Positions 13,223 to 14,806 of a DNA stretch of 14,806 nt are shown piece by piece; the first letter of the stretch is position 1; the number at the start of each line of letters is the position of its first letter. The stretch is from assembly GCA_937901265.1 (NCBI GenBank), contig CALCHA010000443.1, forward strand, positions 1 through 14,806, in the 5' to 3' direction. The notes under the pieces were generated by a model, which saw only the letters and a program-made list of their open reading frames with translations, had not been told where the DNA came from and made no database searches. This stretch comes from an uncultured Phycisphaerales bacterium (GTDB lineage Bacteria > Planctomycetota > Phycisphaerae > WQYP01). The position numbers were made by a program, and so were the translations under genes.

Positions 13223-14254
13223 ATGCCGCCATCCGGCCTCGCCATCGACCTGCACGACGTCACCAAAGTCTACAAAGGCCGCGTTCGCGCCCTCGACGGC
13301 GTGAAAATGCAGGTGCAGCGCGGTGAGATCTTCGGTCTGCTGGGCCCCAACGGCGCGGGCAAGAGCACGCTGGTCAAAATCATCATGTCCGTCGTCCGCC
13401 CCACGGCCGCCACCGGGGCCGTCCTCGACCAGCCCGTGGGCAGCCAGGCCAGCCTTCGCAGGGTCGGATACCTGCCGGAGCACCACCGCTTTCCGCGCTA
13501 TCTCACCGGCCGCCAGACGTTGGAATTTTTCGCCATGCTTTCGGGCATGGAAAAGCGCGCCCGACGAAAGCGCACCAGCGAGCTGCTCGAAACCGTCGGA
13601 ATGACCAACTGGGCCGACTCCCGCGTGGGGACCTATTCCAAGGGCATGATGCAGCGCGTCGGCGTCGCCGCGGCGATGGTTAATGACCCCGACCTGATCA
13701 TCCTGGACGAGCCCACCGACGGCGTCGACCCCGTCGGCCGCCGCGAAATCCGCGAGGTCCTCGCCCAGTTCAAAACCCAGGGCCGGACGGTGTTCGTCAA
13801 CTCCCACCTGCTCTCCGAACTGGAGTTGATCTGCGACCGCGTGGCGATCCTCGTCGCCGGACGCGTCGTCAGCCAGGGCACGCTCCACGAGCTGACCATC
13901 GGCCGCCAGTTCTTCGAACTGGAGGTGGCCGCCGATCCGGCGCGACTGCTCGGCGTTGCGGAAACGCGCCTGGCCGCCCGGTGGGCCGGTCCGCCCAGCG
14001 CGCAGGGCCTGCTCAAAGGTGCCATCTCCAGCGGCCTGCGGGTGGAGCTGCAGGGCCCCCTCATCCGCATTGAGACGACGGATCTGGAGGCCGCACAAAT
14101 TGTCATCGACGCCGTCCGCGCGGAAGGGCTGCCCCTGAAACGCTGGCAGGCCATCCGCCCCTCCCTCGAAGATCTCTTCATCGAAGCCGTCGGCGGAATC
14201 GCGGGAGGACACAACGCCGGCGCCTCCAAACTTCGCACGGAAGGCCGCCCATGA
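13223..14254 (+). CDS. ABC transporter ATP-binding protein (ABC-2 exporter type)
   Basis: This 343-residue nucleotide-binding protein should power an ABC-2 exporter. It has Walker A GPNGAGKST (41-49), a Q-loop-region Glu at LPEHHR (E86 in place of the common Gln), signature YSKGMMQRV (138-146, replacing LSGGQ as in many ABC-2 exporters), Walker B LIILDEPTDGVDP (158-170, with D162/E163) and switch His195 (VNSHLLSEL). The C-terminal part (about 210-343) is an extra regulatory or assembly domain with LEDLFIEAVGG, found in CcmA/NatA-like proteins. AAGGAT (13212-13217) is a good Shine-Dalgarno. The gene lies 23 bases after the sugar transferase and overlaps the permease by ATGA. The position suggests polysaccharide or lipid export, but gliding, Na+ and antibiotic ABC-2 systems look alike. 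Confidence 0.9.
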   Translation: MPPSGLAIDLHDVTKVYKGRVRALDGVKMQVQRGEIFGLLGPNGAGKSTLVKIIMSVVRPTAATGAVLDQPVGSQASLRRVGYLPEHHRFPRYLTGRQTLEFFAMLSGMEKRARRKRTSELLETVGMTNWADSRVGTYSKGMMQRVGVAAAMVNDPDLIILDEPTDGVDPVGRREIREVLAQFKTQGRTVFVNSHLLSELELICDRVAILVAGRVVSQGTLHELTIGRQFFELEVAADPARLLGVAETRLAARWAGPPSAQGLLKGAISSGLRVELQGPLIRIETTDLEAAQIVIDAVRAEGLPLKRWQAIRPSLEDLFIEAVGGIAGGHNAGASKLRTEGRP

Positions 14255-14806
14255 TCTGGATCCAAACCCAAGGCCTTTTCCTCGACGCTTATCGCGAACT
14301 CAACGCCAAGAAGATGTTCTGGATCGTCCTGGGCCTCACCCTTCTTGTACTCACCGGCTTCGCGCTGCTCGGCGTCAACAGCGATGGCTTTTCCATTCTC
14401 TGGTACACCGTCCCCGGTTCCGCCGCCGCCGGCCCCTTCATTTATAAGACCATTTTCAGCTACGTCGTCGTTGGCGTCTGGTTCACCTGGATCGCCACCC
14501 TTCTGGCCCTCATCTCCACCGCCGGCATCATCCCCGATTTCCTTGCCGCCGGTAGCGTGGACCTCTATCTCTCCCGGCCCATCTCGCGCTGGCGACTGTT
14601 CCTCACCAAATTCAGCGCCGGCCTCCTGTTCGTGGCCCTGCAGGTGACGGTGTTCTCGGCGTTGAGTTTTTTCATTCTTGGTATCCGCGCCAACATCTGG
14701 CAGCCCGGGCTCTTTCTCGCCATCCCGATCGTCCTGCTCTTTTTTTCCTATCTCTTTGCCCTGTGCGTGCTCTTTGGCGTCCGAACGCGCTCCACGGTCG
14801 CCGCCC
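14251..14806 (+). CDS. ABC-2 type permease (partial, cut by window end)
   Basis: The reading frame starts at an ATG that overlaps the ATPase stop by four bases (ATGA) and remains open for 185 codons to the window end. Its product is highly hydrophobic. A basic-flanked start (YRELNAKKMFW) precedes the first membrane helix (about 22-42); helices also fit about 70-92, 118-142 and 155-176. DLYLSRPISRWRLFLTKF (104-121) resembles the cytosolic loop of ABC-2 membrane proteins. With the preceding ATPase it should form one exporter. The stop lies beyond the window, so total length and substrate cannot be judged. Confidence 0.85.
   Translation, partial: MIWIQTQGLFLDAYRELNAKKMFWIVLGLTLLVLTGFALLGVNSDGFSILWYTVPGSAAAGPFIYKTIFSYVVVGVWFTWIATLLALISTAGIIPDFLAAGSVDLYLSRPISRWRLFLTKFSAGLLFVALQVTVFSALSFFILGIRANIWQPGLFLAIPIVLLFFSYLFALCVLFGVRTRSTVAA

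Overview
The window is a dense, single-direction stretch of bacterial chromosome. All thirteen confident genes, plus one tentative small ORF, lie on the + strand, and no gap exceeds about 155 bases. High GC, the nusA-infB-DUF503-rbfA order, a non-catalytic-looking endonuclease III-like protein, an enlarged prepilin peptidase and an OmpA-type lipoprotein together suggest a Planctomycetota bacterium, perhaps class Phycisphaerae. That placement is inferred from protein style and has not been tested by a search. No rRNA, tRNA, CRISPR, insertion sequence or phage gene was seen.

Region 1 (about 40-5474) is the transcription/translation cluster: nusA (transcription elongation/antitermination), a possible 40-codon ORF coupled to the TTG start of infB, infB (IF2 with a very long Ala/Pro-rich N-terminal linker), a DUF503/YlxP-like gene and rbfA (30S maturation).

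Region 2 (5503-8336) holds an HhH-GPD/endonuclease III-like protein that lacks the catalytic lysine, a Bcp-type peroxiredoxin, and a prepilin peptidase with about 190 extra residues between its two catalytic aspartates. Region 3 (8293-9082) is an OmpA/Pal-like lipoprotein gene with its own good promoter match inside the end of the peptidase gene.

Region 4 (9083-11621) is metabolic: hisH and hisA (imidazole glycerol phosphate synthase glutaminase subunit and ProFAR isomerase) and a serine O-acetyltransferase gene that overlaps the end of hisA. A strong intrinsic terminator sits between the lipoprotein gene and hisH and ends only 12 bases before the hisH start codon. The same leader can form a competing 9-bp helix, so it may be an attenuator. 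Region 5 (11719-14806) starts with a promoter-like site, then a polyprenyl-phosphate sugar-1-phosphate transferase and an ABC-2 exporter pair (ATPase and a permease cut by the window edge), consistent with cell-surface polysaccharide assembly and export.

The most unusual non-coding signals are two heptamer-periodic intergenic arrays (4627-4702 and 9873-9907). Both are built on GTTTYRA-like 7-base units and both run flush to a start codon. The first is internally inverted and makes a 17-bp hairpin. Third-position base use also shifts from G-rich in the first genes to C-rich in the later ones.
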